NCBI RefSeq assembly: GCF_002262885.1
Contig: NZ_NKYF01000015.1
Coordinates: forward strand, 1-64,000
DNA: 64,000 nucleotides
Source: Pseudonocardia sp. MH-G8
Lineage (GTDB): Bacteria > Actinomycetota > Actinomycetes > Mycobacteriales > Pseudonocardiaceae
Reading direction: 5' to 3'
The position numbers were made by a program, and so were the translations under genes. Below are positions 35,890 through 43,991 of this stretch, one piece after another. The notes beneath the pieces are model-generated. The model searched no databases and was not told where the DNA came from. It worked only from the letters and a program-made list of their open reading frames with translations. Every line of letters begins with the position of its first letter. Position 1 is the first letter of the stretch.

Positions 35890-37515
35890 TCAGCGACGGC
35901 CCAGGACGGCAGGGGCGCCGCCGATGTCGTCGTCCCACGCACCCGGGTCCTCCTGCAGGGACACCTCCCGGGTGCGCTCGGGCTCGACGCGGCCGGCGAG
36001 ACCACCCATGCCCCCCATGCCACCCATGGGGCCCATGCCGCCCATGGGAGGGACCATCGGGGGCGGCCCCTGCCCGGGCGCGCCGGCGGATCCGGTCACC
36101 GGTTCGGGCGCGTGGAGCCCGGTCGAGTGCAGCGACGTGGCCACAGGTGTGAAGGACGGGAGGACGGGAGCGTCGGAGCGGCTCCGCTCGAACGCGCCGC
36201 CGTCCTCGGGTACCCGGCGCGAGGCCGGGGCGGGCATGTCCGCCAACGCAGACGCCTCGACCGTCGGAGGTGGGGGCATGATGCGCTCCGGGACGCGGGC
36301 CGTCGACTCGCTCGCGGTCGCCGAGGACTCGACGGGCTTCGCGGTCGCGCTCGCCCCGGCCGCATCATCGTCGGGAACCTCGCGCCGCCCCCCGGCCGTA
36401 CGCCTGCTGCTGGTGTCTTTCGGGCGCGGCTGCTCGCCGGGTTGCCGACCGCGACCGTTCACCGCTGCCAGTGCGACGGGCGCGGGGGGCATGCCGGACA
36501 CCGGTTCTTCCGGGTTCCGGCCGAGCCCGTTCTGCTGCGGCTCCGTGCGCGTCACGTCGACGTTGCGCCCGAACGGCCCCGGCGTGGTGGACGTCCCCGT
36601 CCCGAACGCTCCGGCCGAGCGGAGCACCGCCGGGGGCAGCACGTCACCGGTCCCACCCGGCCCCGCCCCGGTCTGCCTCGTGCCGGCCGACGTCGTGACA
36701 CGCCCGAGCACCGCGGCGGGCGGCGCCGCGTTCGCGATGCCGGCCGTCCAGCCGCCGGGGCGCGAGGTGACGCCGTGCCCGACACCCGCGCCGGTCGGAG
36801 GACGCAGCCCGGCGGTGGCGGCGAAGGCGCTGACCGGCACCGGCGCGACGTGCAGGGCCGATCCCTCGGGTGTGAGCCCGACCGGTGTGGGCTCGGCAGG
36901 TGAGAACAGCTCGGGAGGCGGCTGCGGCCCGTCCACCGTCGCCCCCGTGAACTCGCCGTCCGGGAACGGGGAGTCGGGACCCGGGCCGCCGGCTCCGCCA
37001 CCGGCTGCTGCCGGGGTGCCGGGGATCGGGGCCAGGCTCGTGCCCACCTGGCGGTAGGTCTGCGCGAGCCCGGTCGCGATCCGGCGCGCGAGCTCGTCGA
37101 ACTGCGCGGCGACCTGAGGGCTGGGCGTCGTCGCGAGGGCCCGCGCCCGTTCCGCGGCGAGGTCCTGCATGGCGCGTTGCGCTCCCGCGACGGCGTCTCC
37201 CGCGCGGTACAGGGCCGCGCCGTCTCCGCTGATCGCGGCCGCGACCGCGGCAACCTCGCTCCGCAGCAGCTCACCGGATTCGCCTGCCGCCTCCCCAGCC
37301 ACTCCCCGCAGGTCCTCCTGCAGCTTCCCCATCTGGGCACGGAGGCGTCCGGCGATGTCGTGCAGGGCGGCCACCACCGCGTCGAACGCTGCGGCGCGGA
37401 CGTCGAAGGCCTCGGCGGGGATGTCCAGGACCATCCGCGCCAGCGCCTCGAAGCCCTGTGACCCGAACTCCTGCGACTCCAACCCGTCGGACGCCGGGAG
37501 CGACGTCGCCATCAC
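35890..37515 (-). CDS. EspB/PPE-like T7SS protein with GAWDDD-VLGR tail
   Basis: 541 residues from GTG 37515, which overlaps the previous gene's TGA by four bases; ATG 37512 is equally possible. Residues 1-165 are long amphipathic helices (ARMVLDIPAEAFDVRAAAFD, MGKLQEDLRGVAGEAAGESG) like EspB/PPE helical bundles. A Pro/Gly/Ala-rich low-complexity region follows. The last 15 residues (GAWDDDIGGAPAVLGRR) match the C-terminus of the 1,081-residue neighbour. No signal peptide or membrane span is seen, consistent with T7SS export. The role is unknown, perhaps secreted scaffold or chaperone. Confidence 0.65.
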   Translation of the reverse strand: MMATSLPASDGLESQEFGSQGFEALARMVLDIPAEAFDVRAAAFDAVVAALHDIAGRLRAQMGKLQEDLRGVAGEAAGESGELLRSEVAAVAAAISGDGAALYRAGDAVAGAQRAMQDLAAERARALATTPSPQVAAQFDELARRIATGLAQTYRQVGTSLAPIPGTPAAAGGGAGGPGPDSPFPDGEFTGATVDGPQPPPELFSPAEPTPVGLTPEGSALHVAPVPVSAFAATAGLRPPTGAGVGHGVTSRPGGWTAGIANAAPPAAVLGRVTTSAGTRQTGAGPGGTGDVLPPAVLRSAGAFGTGTSTTPGPFGRNVDVTRTEPQQNGLGRNPEEPVSGMPPAPVALAAVNGRGRQPGEQPRPKDTSSRRTAGGRREVPDDDAAGASATAKPVESSATASESTARVPERIMPPPPTVEASALADMPAPASRRVPEDGGAFERSRSDAPVLPSFTPVATSLHSTGLHAPEPVTGSAGAPGQGPPPMVPPMGGMGPMGGMGGMGGLAGRVEPERTREVSLQEDPGAWDDDIGGAPAVLGRR

Positions 37516-40500
37516 GTCCTGCCCAGGACGTTCGAGGCCGGCGTGTCGTCATCGTCGTCCCACGCCCCGCCGTCGGCCTGCAGCCAGATCGTGGGCTCCC
37601 GCTCCTGGTTCTGCTGCCCCATCCCCTGCCCCATCCCCATCGGGGACATCGGCATGCCTCCCGGACTACCGCCGGCCGTGCCCGACTGGGCACCGGGCGT
37701 CAGCGCCTGGCCCGCCAGCTGCTGGGGTTCGGCATGCGAGGCCGTGAGGCTCGACGGGGCCGTGAGCGGGTCGGCGTCCGCACCCGGCAGTTGCGGGGTC
37801 GTCTCGGCGTTGCGCTGATCCGGGTCGAGGCCGGCCAGATGGTTCCCGAGCGATTCCTCGCCCTCGCCACCCGGCCCGCCGTCGGGGCCCCCGGGGCCGG
37901 AACCGCTGCCCGGTCCACCCGCCTCACCGAGACCGTCGACGGCGTCGTTGACCGCGTTCCTCGCATCGACCAGCGCCTGCTCCCGCGCGGGGTCGTCGCC
38001 GGGCTGGTCGAGGTCGCTGATGGCGCGGTTGGCGGCGTCCCGCACGTCCTCGGCCGACGCGTCCGGTCCGAGAGCGCCGATGGCGTCCTGCGCGGCGTCG
38101 CGCGCCTGGTCCAGAGCGTGCTGCCGGGACGGGTCGTCGTCCGGCTCGCCGAGGGCGTCGAGCGAGTCGCCGACGACCCGGCTCGCCGCCTCGGGTCCCG
38201 TCGGGTCCCCGATCGACCGGAGGGCGGCATGGGCCGCCTCCCGGGCCTCGTCGAGCGCCATCTGGCGCGCCGGGTCGTCGCCCTCGCCGGCCAGCCCGTC
38301 GAGGGCCTGGTCGATCGCCCGTTGCGCCTCCTCCGGGGTCGCGCCCTCGGGCAGGTCGGCGAGCGCCTCACCGACGGCGTCCTGGGCTTCCATCAGTGCC
38401 TGCGTGCGTTCCGGGTCGTCCTCGGGCGAGCCCAGGTCGGCGATCGCGTCGTCGATCGCGCGCTGGGTCGCTGCCGGTCCGTCCGGATCCTCGAGAGCGG
38501 AGACCGCCTTGTTCGCAGCGTCGCCCGCGTCCTCGATGGCGTCGGTCCGCTCGGGGTGATCGCCCGGGGAGCCGAGCTCGGCGAGGGCCTCGTCGATCGC
38601 CTGCCGGGCCTGCTCGGGCGTCGCGTCCTCGGGGAGCTCCGCGAGCGCCTCGTCGATCGCTTGCTGGGCCTGGTCGAGTGCCTCGGAGCGGACCGGGCCG
38701 TCGTCGGGACGCCCGAGGTCCTCGATCGCGTCGTCGACGGCGTCGGCGGCCTCGCCCGGATCCAGCGCCGGTTCCTCGCCGGGGCCACCGCCCCCGGTGT
38801 CCCCGCCGGTGTCCCCGCCGGTTTCCCCGCCGGTTTCCCCGCCGGGACCGCCGCCCCCTGTCCCTCCGGAGCTGCCGGGGTCCGCCCCCGGGACGTCCTC
38901 GCCGAGGCTCTCGATGGCCTCGTTCGCGGCGTCCTTGGCCTCCTGGAGAGCGGCCTCCCGCTCGGGCGTGATGCCCTCCTCGTTCTGGAGGTCCTCGATC
39001 GCGTCGTTCGCGGCGTCCTGCGCCTCCTGCAGCGCCTGGTCGCGCGGGGTGTTGCCACCGCCGCTGCCGCTGCCACCGCCCGAGCCGGTGCCGCGGCCCG
39101 GGCCGTTCCCGCCGCCTCCGCTCGTGCCCGGGAGGTTCCCGATGGCCTCGTTGGCGGCGTCCTTGGCGTCCTGGAGAGCCTTGTCGCGTGCGGAGTCCTC
39201 CTCGGCCCCGGAGCCCTGGCCGCCGGAATCGCCGCCCGGCGTGTCCTGCTCCGGACCGCCCATCAGGTCGTCGATCGCGTCGTTTGCCGCCTGCTGGGCG
39301 TCGTCGAGGGCCTTCTGCCGCTCGGCGTCCTCGGCGCTCTCGCCGCTCCCGGAACCGCCGCCGCTCTCGCTGCCGCCGGAGCCCTGGCCGGGCCCGGAGC
39401 CCTGGCCGCCCACGGGGCCACCGCCCGACGTGTCCTCCTCCGGACCGCCCATCAGGTCGTCGATCGCGTCGTTTGCCGCCTGCTGGGCGTCGTCGAGGGC
39501 CTTCTGCCGCTCGCCCGCCGCGGCGTCGTCCTCGGAGCCCCCGGTCTGTTCGGAGTTGTTCTGTGCGCCGTCCAGGCCGCTCTTCCCGCTGCCCTGGCCG
39601 CCGGATCCCTTGCCCGAGCCGCCCGTGTCGAGGCCACCGGGCGTCGAGCCGGAGCCACCGCTGCCGCTCCCGGAACCGTCACCGGTCCCGCCCCCGCCGG
39701 TGTCCCCGCCGGTGTCGCCGCCGGTGTCGCCGCCGGTGTCGTTGAGCTTCTCGATGGCGTCGTCGGCCGCGTCCTCGGCGTCCTCCCTGGCCTCGTCGAC
39801 CGCGTCGTCGCCTGAGCCGCTGTCCGAGCCGCTGTCGGAGCCGCTGTCGGAATCGTCGTCCGAGCCGCTGTCCGAGCCGCTGTCGGAATCACCGTCCGAG
39901 TCGCCGTCCGAATCGTCGTCCGAGCCGCTGTCGGAATCGCTGTCGGAGTCGCCGTCCGAGTCGCCGTCCGAATCGCCGTCCGAATCGCCGTCCGAATCGC
40001 CGTCCGAATCGTTGCCCGGACCATCGGAGCTGGTATCAGGCACATCGGAGTTCGTCGAGGAGGAGGTGAGGGCGGGGTACAGGGGCCGGAGCTCGCCCCC
40101 GCGGGTGGTGTACTGGTTGCTGACCTCGTTCAGCAACTCCTGCAGCGCGACCAGGAGCAGCTCATCGTGCTTGTCATGGAGCAAGCCATGTGACTTGTGC
40201 GCATCGTCGATGAGGCCATGGATCTCGGAGATGTCGACCCCAGCCGCGAACGCGACGTCCAGGGCGATCGAGTAGAACTCGGCGTTCGCCTTCTGCGCGT
40301 TGTAGAGCCAATTCCAGAAATCCGTCGTAATCTTGTGGTACTCGCCGACGAACCAGCGGATGGCGTGGCCGTTGTCGCCGATCAGCTTGGGGTAGTTGAA
40401 GTCGTGGAGCGTGCGCCACAGCTCCACGCTCTCGTCCAGCACGTTGTTCGCGTACTCCTGGAAGGCGTCGCCCGCCGCACCCTTGAGCTTCTGGCCAACC

Positions 40501-40757
40501 GCCTCGATCTTCTTCTTGAAGTCGTTGTTGGTGGCCTCGATGGCTTTCATGGCCGCAAGCCAGTCGTCCGCGAAGCCGTACCAGGCATTGGCGTTGCCGT
40601 TGTCGTTGAACCCGACGTCGGTACCGTCCGAGTTGAAGATGAGATCGGAGACCGCTTCATTGAACGCCTCGAGCGAGCCGTACTGCCCGGCGTCGAACGG
40701 CGGCGGGTTGCCGACATGCGTGCCGGGAACGGGCGCAAGCGGGTTCTCGTCGGCCAT
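37512..40757 (-). CDS. EspB/PPE-like T7SS protein with long repeat region
   Basis: 1,081 residues from ATG 40757. Residues 1-235 are helical and aromatic-rich (GNANAWYGFADDWLAAMKAI, LKGAAGDAFQEYANNVLDES), compatible with a WXG100/PPE-like bundle. Residues about 245-310 are Ser-Asp-Gly repeats, encoded near 39800-40035. Then come about a dozen copies of a 25-60-residue unit with a core ALxxAQxAANxAIxxL, separated by Gly/Ser or Glu/Pro-Asp linkers. The last residues (IWLQADGGAWDDD ... VLGRT) match those of the downstream neighbour. It is the first gene of the 32-kb operon; an operator-like GGGGATCCCCCACGAAG lies at 40901-40917. A secreted structural or adhesive role is plausible but unproven. 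Confidence 0.65.
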   Translation of the reverse strand: MADENPLAPVPGTHVGNPPPFDAGQYGSLEAFNEAVSDLIFNSDGTDVGFNDNGNANAWYGFADDWLAAMKAIEATNNDFKKKIEAVGQKLKGAAGDAFQEYANNVLDESVELWRTLHDFNYPKLIGDNGHAIRWFVGEYHKITTDFWNWLYNAQKANAEFYSIALDVAFAAGVDISEIHGLIDDAHKSHGLLHDKHDELLLVALQELLNEVSNQYTTRGGELRPLYPALTSSSTNSDVPDTSSDGPGNDSDGDSDGDSDGDSDGDSDGDSDSDSDSGSDDDSDGDSDGDSDSGSDSGSDDDSDSGSDSGSDSGSGDDAVDEAREDAEDAADDAIEKLNDTGGDTGGDTGGDTGGGGTGDGSGSGSGGSGSTPGGLDTGGSGKGSGGQGSGKSGLDGAQNNSEQTGGSEDDAAAGERQKALDDAQQAANDAIDDLMGGPEEDTSGGGPVGGQGSGPGQGSGGSESGGGSGSGESAEDAERQKALDDAQQAANDAIDDLMGGPEQDTPGGDSGGQGSGAEEDSARDKALQDAKDAANEAIGNLPGTSGGGGNGPGRGTGSGGGSGSGGGNTPRDQALQEAQDAANDAIEDLQNEEGITPEREAALQEAKDAANEAIESLGEDVPGADPGSSGGTGGGGPGGETGGETGGDTGGDTGGGGPGEEPALDPGEAADAVDDAIEDLGRPDDGPVRSEALDQAQQAIDEALAELPEDATPEQARQAIDEALAELGSPGDHPERTDAIEDAGDAANKAVSALEDPDGPAATQRAIDDAIADLGSPEDDPERTQALMEAQDAVGEALADLPEGATPEEAQRAIDQALDGLAGEGDDPARQMALDEAREAAHAALRSIGDPTGPEAASRVVGDSLDALGEPDDDPSRQHALDQARDAAQDAIGALGPDASAEDVRDAANRAISDLDQPGDDPAREQALVDARNAVNDAVDGLGEAGGPGSGSGPGGPDGGPGGEGEESLGNHLAGLDPDQRNAETTPQLPGADADPLTAPSSLTASHAEPQQLAGQALTPGAQSGTAGGSPGGMPMSPMGMGQGMGQQNQEREPTIWLQADGGAWDDDDDTPASNVLGRT
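39249..39513 (-). repeat. 76-bp identical direct repeats in the 1,081-residue gene
   Basis: 39249-39324 and 39438-39513 are identical, with an offset of 189 bp (63 codons). They encode KALDDAQQAANDAIDDLMGG followed by PE. Other copies of the same protein repeat in this gene differ at the DNA level, so this pair is a recent duplication or conversion. Confidence 0.85.
39800..40035 (-). repeat. Ser-Asp-Gly coding repeat tract
   Basis: Tandem 6-bp and 18-bp units encode (SDGD)n and (SGSD)n runs between the helical N-terminus and the ALxxAQ repeats of the 1,081-residue protein. It forms an acidic, probably extended spacer. Confidence 0.85.
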
Positions 40758-40900
40758 ATCAGGGCTTCCTCAGAGATCGTCGGGGAGCTGCGATCGATCG
40801 GTCGGTGTCACGCGCGGGACCCGGCTGCCGGACAACAGATCAACGGCGCACCGGAAATGCAGAGAGGGCGACTCCGAACCGATCCGAGCCGCGGGGGAGC

Positions 40901-40917
40901 GGGGATCCCCCACGAAG
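40901..40917 (-). promoter_or_regulatory. Operator-like block upstream of the 32-kb operon
   Basis: GGGGATCCCCCACGAAG lies about 145-160 nt upstream of the ATG at 40757. The same block, allowing a few changes, lies at 41594-41610, 42551-42568 and 54960-54976, always upstream of minus-strand genes of the locus. Its centre GGGGATCCCC is a perfect palindrome. Confidence 0.55.
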
Positions 40918-40934
40918 CGCGCCCGAGCCATGTG

Positions 40935-41474
40935 TCAGTCCTGGTCGCTGTCGGCGCCCTCGTCCTCGTCGTCTTCGTCTTCGTCCTCGTCGTCGCCGGA
41001 GTCGTCGTCCTCGGAGTCGTCGTCATCGGAGTCGGCGCCGTCGGTCTGCGACAGGGAGTTGTTGTAGCCGTCCCCGTCGTCCCCGTCCTCCTGATCGCCG
41101 AAGTTGGTCTGGGTGTCCTCCGTGGTCTGGGACCAGTCGTTCACCTCGTCCTGGTTCTTCCCCCGACCCTCCTTGAGGATGTCGACGATCTTCTCGGCGT
41201 TCTCGCCGTCGGCGTTCTCGAAGTCCTTGCCGACGCGCACCAGGTCCGACCCCAACTGGTCGAGCGTCATGTTCAGCCGGTTCCCGTGCTGCACGACAGC
41301 GTTGCGCCGGTCGTCGACCAACACCTCGAGCCACTCCGCCGTCGAGAACTTGCCCGCGTTCGGCCAGTTCCTGTCGAGTTCGGCGAACGCCGCCATGTGG
41401 CCGTTCATCAGGCTCTGCAGCTCGGCGCCGATGGTCTTGATGCCAGCCGCGTCGAACTCGGTGTTACCGGCCAC
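40935..41474 (-). CDS. WXG100-type T7SS protein with acidic tail
   Basis: 179 residues from GTG 41474. AAGGGAGG lies upstream, and the helical domain (AGNTEFDAAGIKTIGAELQS) starts at once. The central turn NWPNAGKFSTAEWLEVL replaces a strict WXG, but the two-helix design and length of the first 110 residues are typical of ESX substrates. After about residue 140 comes a run of Asp and Glu (DDDDSEDDDSGDDEDEDEDD), unusual for the family and possibly a calcium- or partner-binding tail. A promoter with the shared operator block lies 120 nt upstream, so it can be expressed separately from the neighbouring esx pair. Confidence 0.65.
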   Translation of the reverse strand: MAGNTEFDAAGIKTIGAELQSLMNGHMAAFAELDRNWPNAGKFSTAEWLEVLVDDRRNAVVQHGNRLNMTLDQLGSDLVRVGKDFENADGENAEKIVDILKEGRGKNQDEVNDWSQTTEDTQTNFGDQEDGDDGDGYNNSLSQTDGADSDDDDSEDDDSGDDEDEDEDDEDEGADSDQD

Positions 41475-41509
41475 GGGGGCCTCCCTTACGTCGCACGCCG
41501 CGATGGCGG

Positions 41510-41545
41510 GGAACGAAACCTGAGGTCTGGTCTGGAATTTAGGGA
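41510..41545 (-). promoter_or_regulatory. Conserved promoter blocks upstream of the acidic WXG100 gene
   Basis: On the minus strand TCCCTAAATTCC (41545-41534) contains a TANNNT -10 candidate. Seven bases further lies CCTCAGGTTTCGTTCC (down to 41510). Both blocks recur at 42501-42490 and 42484-42467 with nearly the same spacing, about 49 bp downstream of the operator-like block. Confidence 0.5.
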
Positions 41546-41593
41546 ACGAGGCAAGGGGCCGAGTCCCCGGTTGCGGCCCCGGTGACGGGTTGC

Positions 41594-41610
41594 GGGAGAT
41601 CCCCCACCAA
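41594..41610 (-). promoter_or_regulatory. Operator-like block upstream of the acidic WXG100 gene
   Basis: GGGAGATCCCCCACCAA on the plus strand, read TTGGTGGGGGATCTCCC toward the gene. It is identical over 17 bases to the block at 42551. Confidence 0.6.
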
Positions 41611-41758
41611 CCGCCAGGGTGCAGCTCGGGCGGGAACCGGTCCGGGTTGGCTCCCTCCCGCGAGCACTCGTCGTCGTCCCCGGTCGGCACGGACAGACCC
41701 CGGGGTACCGACCGCGAGCGGGCCGGCACCCCGGGGCGTCAGGTCGACGGAGCGGAGG

Positions 41759-42061
41759 TCAGACGGACGCCCCGATGTTCTTGCCGCCCTGCCGGTCGGT
41801 GTCCTGCATGTTGTCGGCACTGAGCCCCAGACGCCGCTCGAGCTCCATGAGCGTGTTCTTCCGGCTCTCGAGGTCCTTGTTGAGACCGTCGGCCGCCGCG
41901 TTGTACTGGGTCGCGGCTGTACCGCCCCAGGTGTCGGCGACGAGCTTCTGGACCTCGCCCTGGAACCTGTCGATGTCCTCGTGCATCAGCCCGATCTCGC
42001 GCTTGAACTCCGCGTTGCACGCCGCGATGGCCTCGTAGTCGTAAACCGTGTTCCCGGACAT
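41759..42061 (-). CDS. WXG100-family protein, EsxA-like
   Basis: 100 residues from ATG 42061, with AAGGGAAG upstream. Two helices flank DTWGGTAATQYNAAADGLNK, a true W-G-G turn at the expected midpoint, as in EsxA/ESAT-6-type proteins. No signal peptide. It lies 36 nt downstream of another small helical protein of the same size, the usual arrangement of an Esx heterodimer pair. The C-terminus ends LSADNMQDTDRQGGKNIGAS, without an obvious YxxxD/E; the sequence offers DNMQD instead. Confidence 0.85.
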   Translation of the reverse strand: MSGNTVYDYEAIAACNAEFKREIGLMHEDIDRFQGEVQKLVADTWGGTAATQYNAAADGLNKDLESRKNTLMELERRLGLSADNMQDTDRQGGKNIGASV

Positions 42062-42097
42062 GGCTTCCCTTTCGTCGAGTGCGGGTGGTGGTGGGCG

Positions 42098-42412
42098 TCA
42101 GCCGGTGATGAACTGGGCGACCTGCGAGACGTCGCTGCTGCTCTGCTCGTCCATGTCCGCCTGGCTCTGCGCCGTCTTCGTCATCGACTCGCTCAGCGAC
42201 TCGACCCGTGTGATGATCATCTGCTGCACGTCCCGGATCCAGGAGTCGTACGTCGCCTCCAGAGCCTTGGTCGCGGCGCTGGGGCTCGACCCCAGGGTGC
42301 TCTCGACCACGCCGAAGAGCCGGTTGAGCCGGGTCTGCAGCTCGCTCACCATTTCGCTGTGGCTCTGCGCGGCCTTGGTGATGGTGTTCTGTTCGAACTG
42401 GGTGATCGCCAT
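42098..42412 (-). CDS. WXG100-family protein, EsxB-like partner
   Basis: 104 residues from ATG 42412, with AAGGGAGA upstream. Two long helices (EMVSELQTRLNRLFGVVEST and IITRVESLSESMTKTAQSQA) are separated by ATYDSWIRDVQQ, where W-I-R stands at the WxG position. Size, layout and position beside the EsxA-like gene indicate the partner of an Esx heterodimer. It is the first gene of the pair and has its own conserved promoter and operator-like block at 42467-42568. Confidence 0.75.
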   Translation of the reverse strand: MAITQFEQNTITKAAQSHSEMVSELQTRLNRLFGVVESTLGSSPSAATKALEATYDSWIRDVQQMIITRVESLSESMTKTAQSQADMDEQSSSDVSQVAQFITG

Positions 42413-42466
42413 GGATCGTCTCCCTTATCGGGATCGAAGGGGACGCGGCGCCGGGCGGCCGGCCGC

Positions 42467-42501
42467 GGAACGAACCTGAGGTCCGTGGAGGAATCTAGGG
42501 A
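42467..42501 (-). promoter_or_regulatory. Conserved promoter blocks upstream of the esx pair
   Basis: Minus strand TCCCTAGATTCC (42501-42490) with a TAGATT -10 candidate, then CCTCAGGTTCGTTCC (to 42467). They match the blocks at 41510-41545 in sequence and spacing. Confidence 0.5.
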
Positions 42502-42550
42502 CGGGCGGCCGTGCCTCGGTCCGCGTTCGCCCTCAGGACCCGGGCCTGGA

Positions 42551-42568
42551 GGGAGATCCCCCACCAAG
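42551..42568 (-). promoter_or_regulatory. Operator-like block upstream of the esx pair
   Basis: GGGAGATCCCCCACCAAG, 50 bp upstream of the -10 candidate and about 140 bp upstream of the ATG at 42412. It is the best-conserved copy of the locus-wide block. Confidence 0.6.
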
Positions 42569-42583
42569 ACCGGCGCACGACGG

Positions 42584-43987
42584 TCAGGCGCCGGCGTCCG
42601 CGCGCGCGGCGGTGGTGCTGAGGAGCGGGCCGGTGGGCAACAGGTCGAGCAGGGCGCTCGGCAGCACCGTGACCGGGACACCCGAGTAGCCGAGGGCCTT
42701 GAGCGAGTCCTCGTCGGCGATCGGGTACCGGATCCCGGTGTCGGTGACCAGGAACGTCCCGGCCGCGGCGGCGCCCTGGTCGCGGGCGAGCACTCCGCCG
42801 CCGGTCGGGAACGACACCCGGTCGGCCGTGGTGCCGGCCTCGCGGGGCGCGGCGGGCACCGCGCCCGCATCGACCTCCGCCCCGCTGCGCAGTTCGATCG
42901 TGGTGGCCACCTCGTCGGAGCCGGGAGTGTGCCGGGCGCACGGCACAGCGCCGGCAGGCGGCACCGCGGCGGTCGGCGGACGGGCCGGCAGCCCCGTCCC
43001 CAGGTCCTCGCCCCGCGAGACCGGCACACCGGTGAGCGCGGCCGGACCGATCGGGATCGGGGCGGCTGCGCCCTGCGGGTAGGCCGGCGCAGTGCTGGGA
43101 GCGGCGAGCACGAGCGCGGCGGCGCTCTCGGACAAGGGGGTCACGCCGTCGAGGCGCAGCAGGTAGAGCTGCTCGTTCTCGAGCGCGGGGTTGCGCACCG
43201 CGAAGACCTGCCCCACCAGCGTCGACCGCCCCTCGATGACGGGTCCCGGCTGCCCCGCGCCCGTGGTCGCAGGCACCCCGAGGTCGCGCCCGGCGGGAAC
43301 CGTGTCGAGCCAGCCCGCGGTGACGGGCACGGGCGCGATCGCGTCGTAGCCGAGGACGCGGACGGTCTGCGCGTCGGGGACGCGGTGGCGCCGCCCCTGC
43401 CAGAGCAGGTGCCGCACGCCGTCCGGGCTGGAGACCAGAAGGCCCCGGTCGTCACCGAGCGGACGGCCCGCCGGACGTCCGACGAGCAGGGCGATCGACA
43501 GCGCCTGCACACCGGTCTCCTCCGGCGGTCGGGCGCACACCGTCCAGGCCCCGGTGTCGAGCTTCCCGGCGGCGGGCACGCTGTCGGGGGCGCCGGGGAT
43601 GCCGATCGGCCTACCGGTCGGGGCATCGGCGAGGGAGGCGGTCGAGACCCTGACGACCGGGGCGGGTGAGCCGCCGGCGAGCCGGGCGGAGGCATAGTTC
43701 AGCACCGGACGCAGCTGCCCCTCGAGGAAGAGGTAGCGCGCGCCGGTCTCCTTGGCGGCGATCACGGCCCCCGGCGTCCGCCAGGCGTTGTTGCCGCCGG
43801 GGACGAACAGGCCGTAGATCCCGAAGACGCCGGCGATGATCGCGGCGAGCAGCACGCCGAGGAAGATCCCCGTGCTCGCCCGGCGGTTGGGTTGCACCAG
43901 CGCGTCCGGTCGCCCGTGCGTCACGGCCGCCACCATGCGGCCGACGACGAAGAAGTAGGCCTGGACCTGGTCCCTGCGTGATTGCAT
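42584..43987 (-). CDS. eccB: T7SS core membrane protein EccB
   Basis: 467 residues from ATG 43987. The N-terminus MQSRRDQVQAYFFVVGRMVA and one transmembrane helix near residues 42-65 (GIFLGVLLAAIIAGVFGIYG) are classic EccB. The remaining 400 residues are the periplasmic repeat domain, with TVCARPPEETG near the middle and a second Cys further on (AVPCARHTPG), consistent with a disulfide. EccB anchors the ESX pore on the outer face of the inner membrane. The start lies four nt after the eccD stop, so the two form an operon. A 171-nt gap with its own promoter separates it from the esx pair. Confidence 0.92.
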   Translation of the reverse strand: MQSRRDQVQAYFFVVGRMVAAVTHGRPDALVQPNRRASTGIFLGVLLAAIIAGVFGIYGLFVPGGNNAWRTPGAVIAAKETGARYLFLEGQLRPVLNYASARLAGGSPAPVVRVSTASLADAPTGRPIGIPGAPDSVPAAGKLDTGAWTVCARPPEETGVQALSIALLVGRPAGRPLGDDRGLLVSSPDGVRHLLWQGRRHRVPDAQTVRVLGYDAIAPVPVTAGWLDTVPAGRDLGVPATTGAGQPGPVIEGRSTLVGQVFAVRNPALENEQLYLLRLDGVTPLSESAAALVLAAPSTAPAYPQGAAAPIPIGPAALTGVPVSRGEDLGTGLPARPPTAAVPPAGAVPCARHTPGSDEVATTIELRSGAEVDAGAVPAAPREAGTTADRVSFPTGGGVLARDQGAAAAGTFLVTDTGIRYPIADEDSLKALGYSGVPVTVLPSALLDLLPTGPLLSTTAARADAGA

Positions 43988-43991
43988 TACT

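Noticed and set aside
39800..40035. CRISPR-like array
   Set aside because: The regular short repeats keep the reading frame and encode Ser-Asp-Gly runs. There are no unique spacers of constant length and no cas genes.
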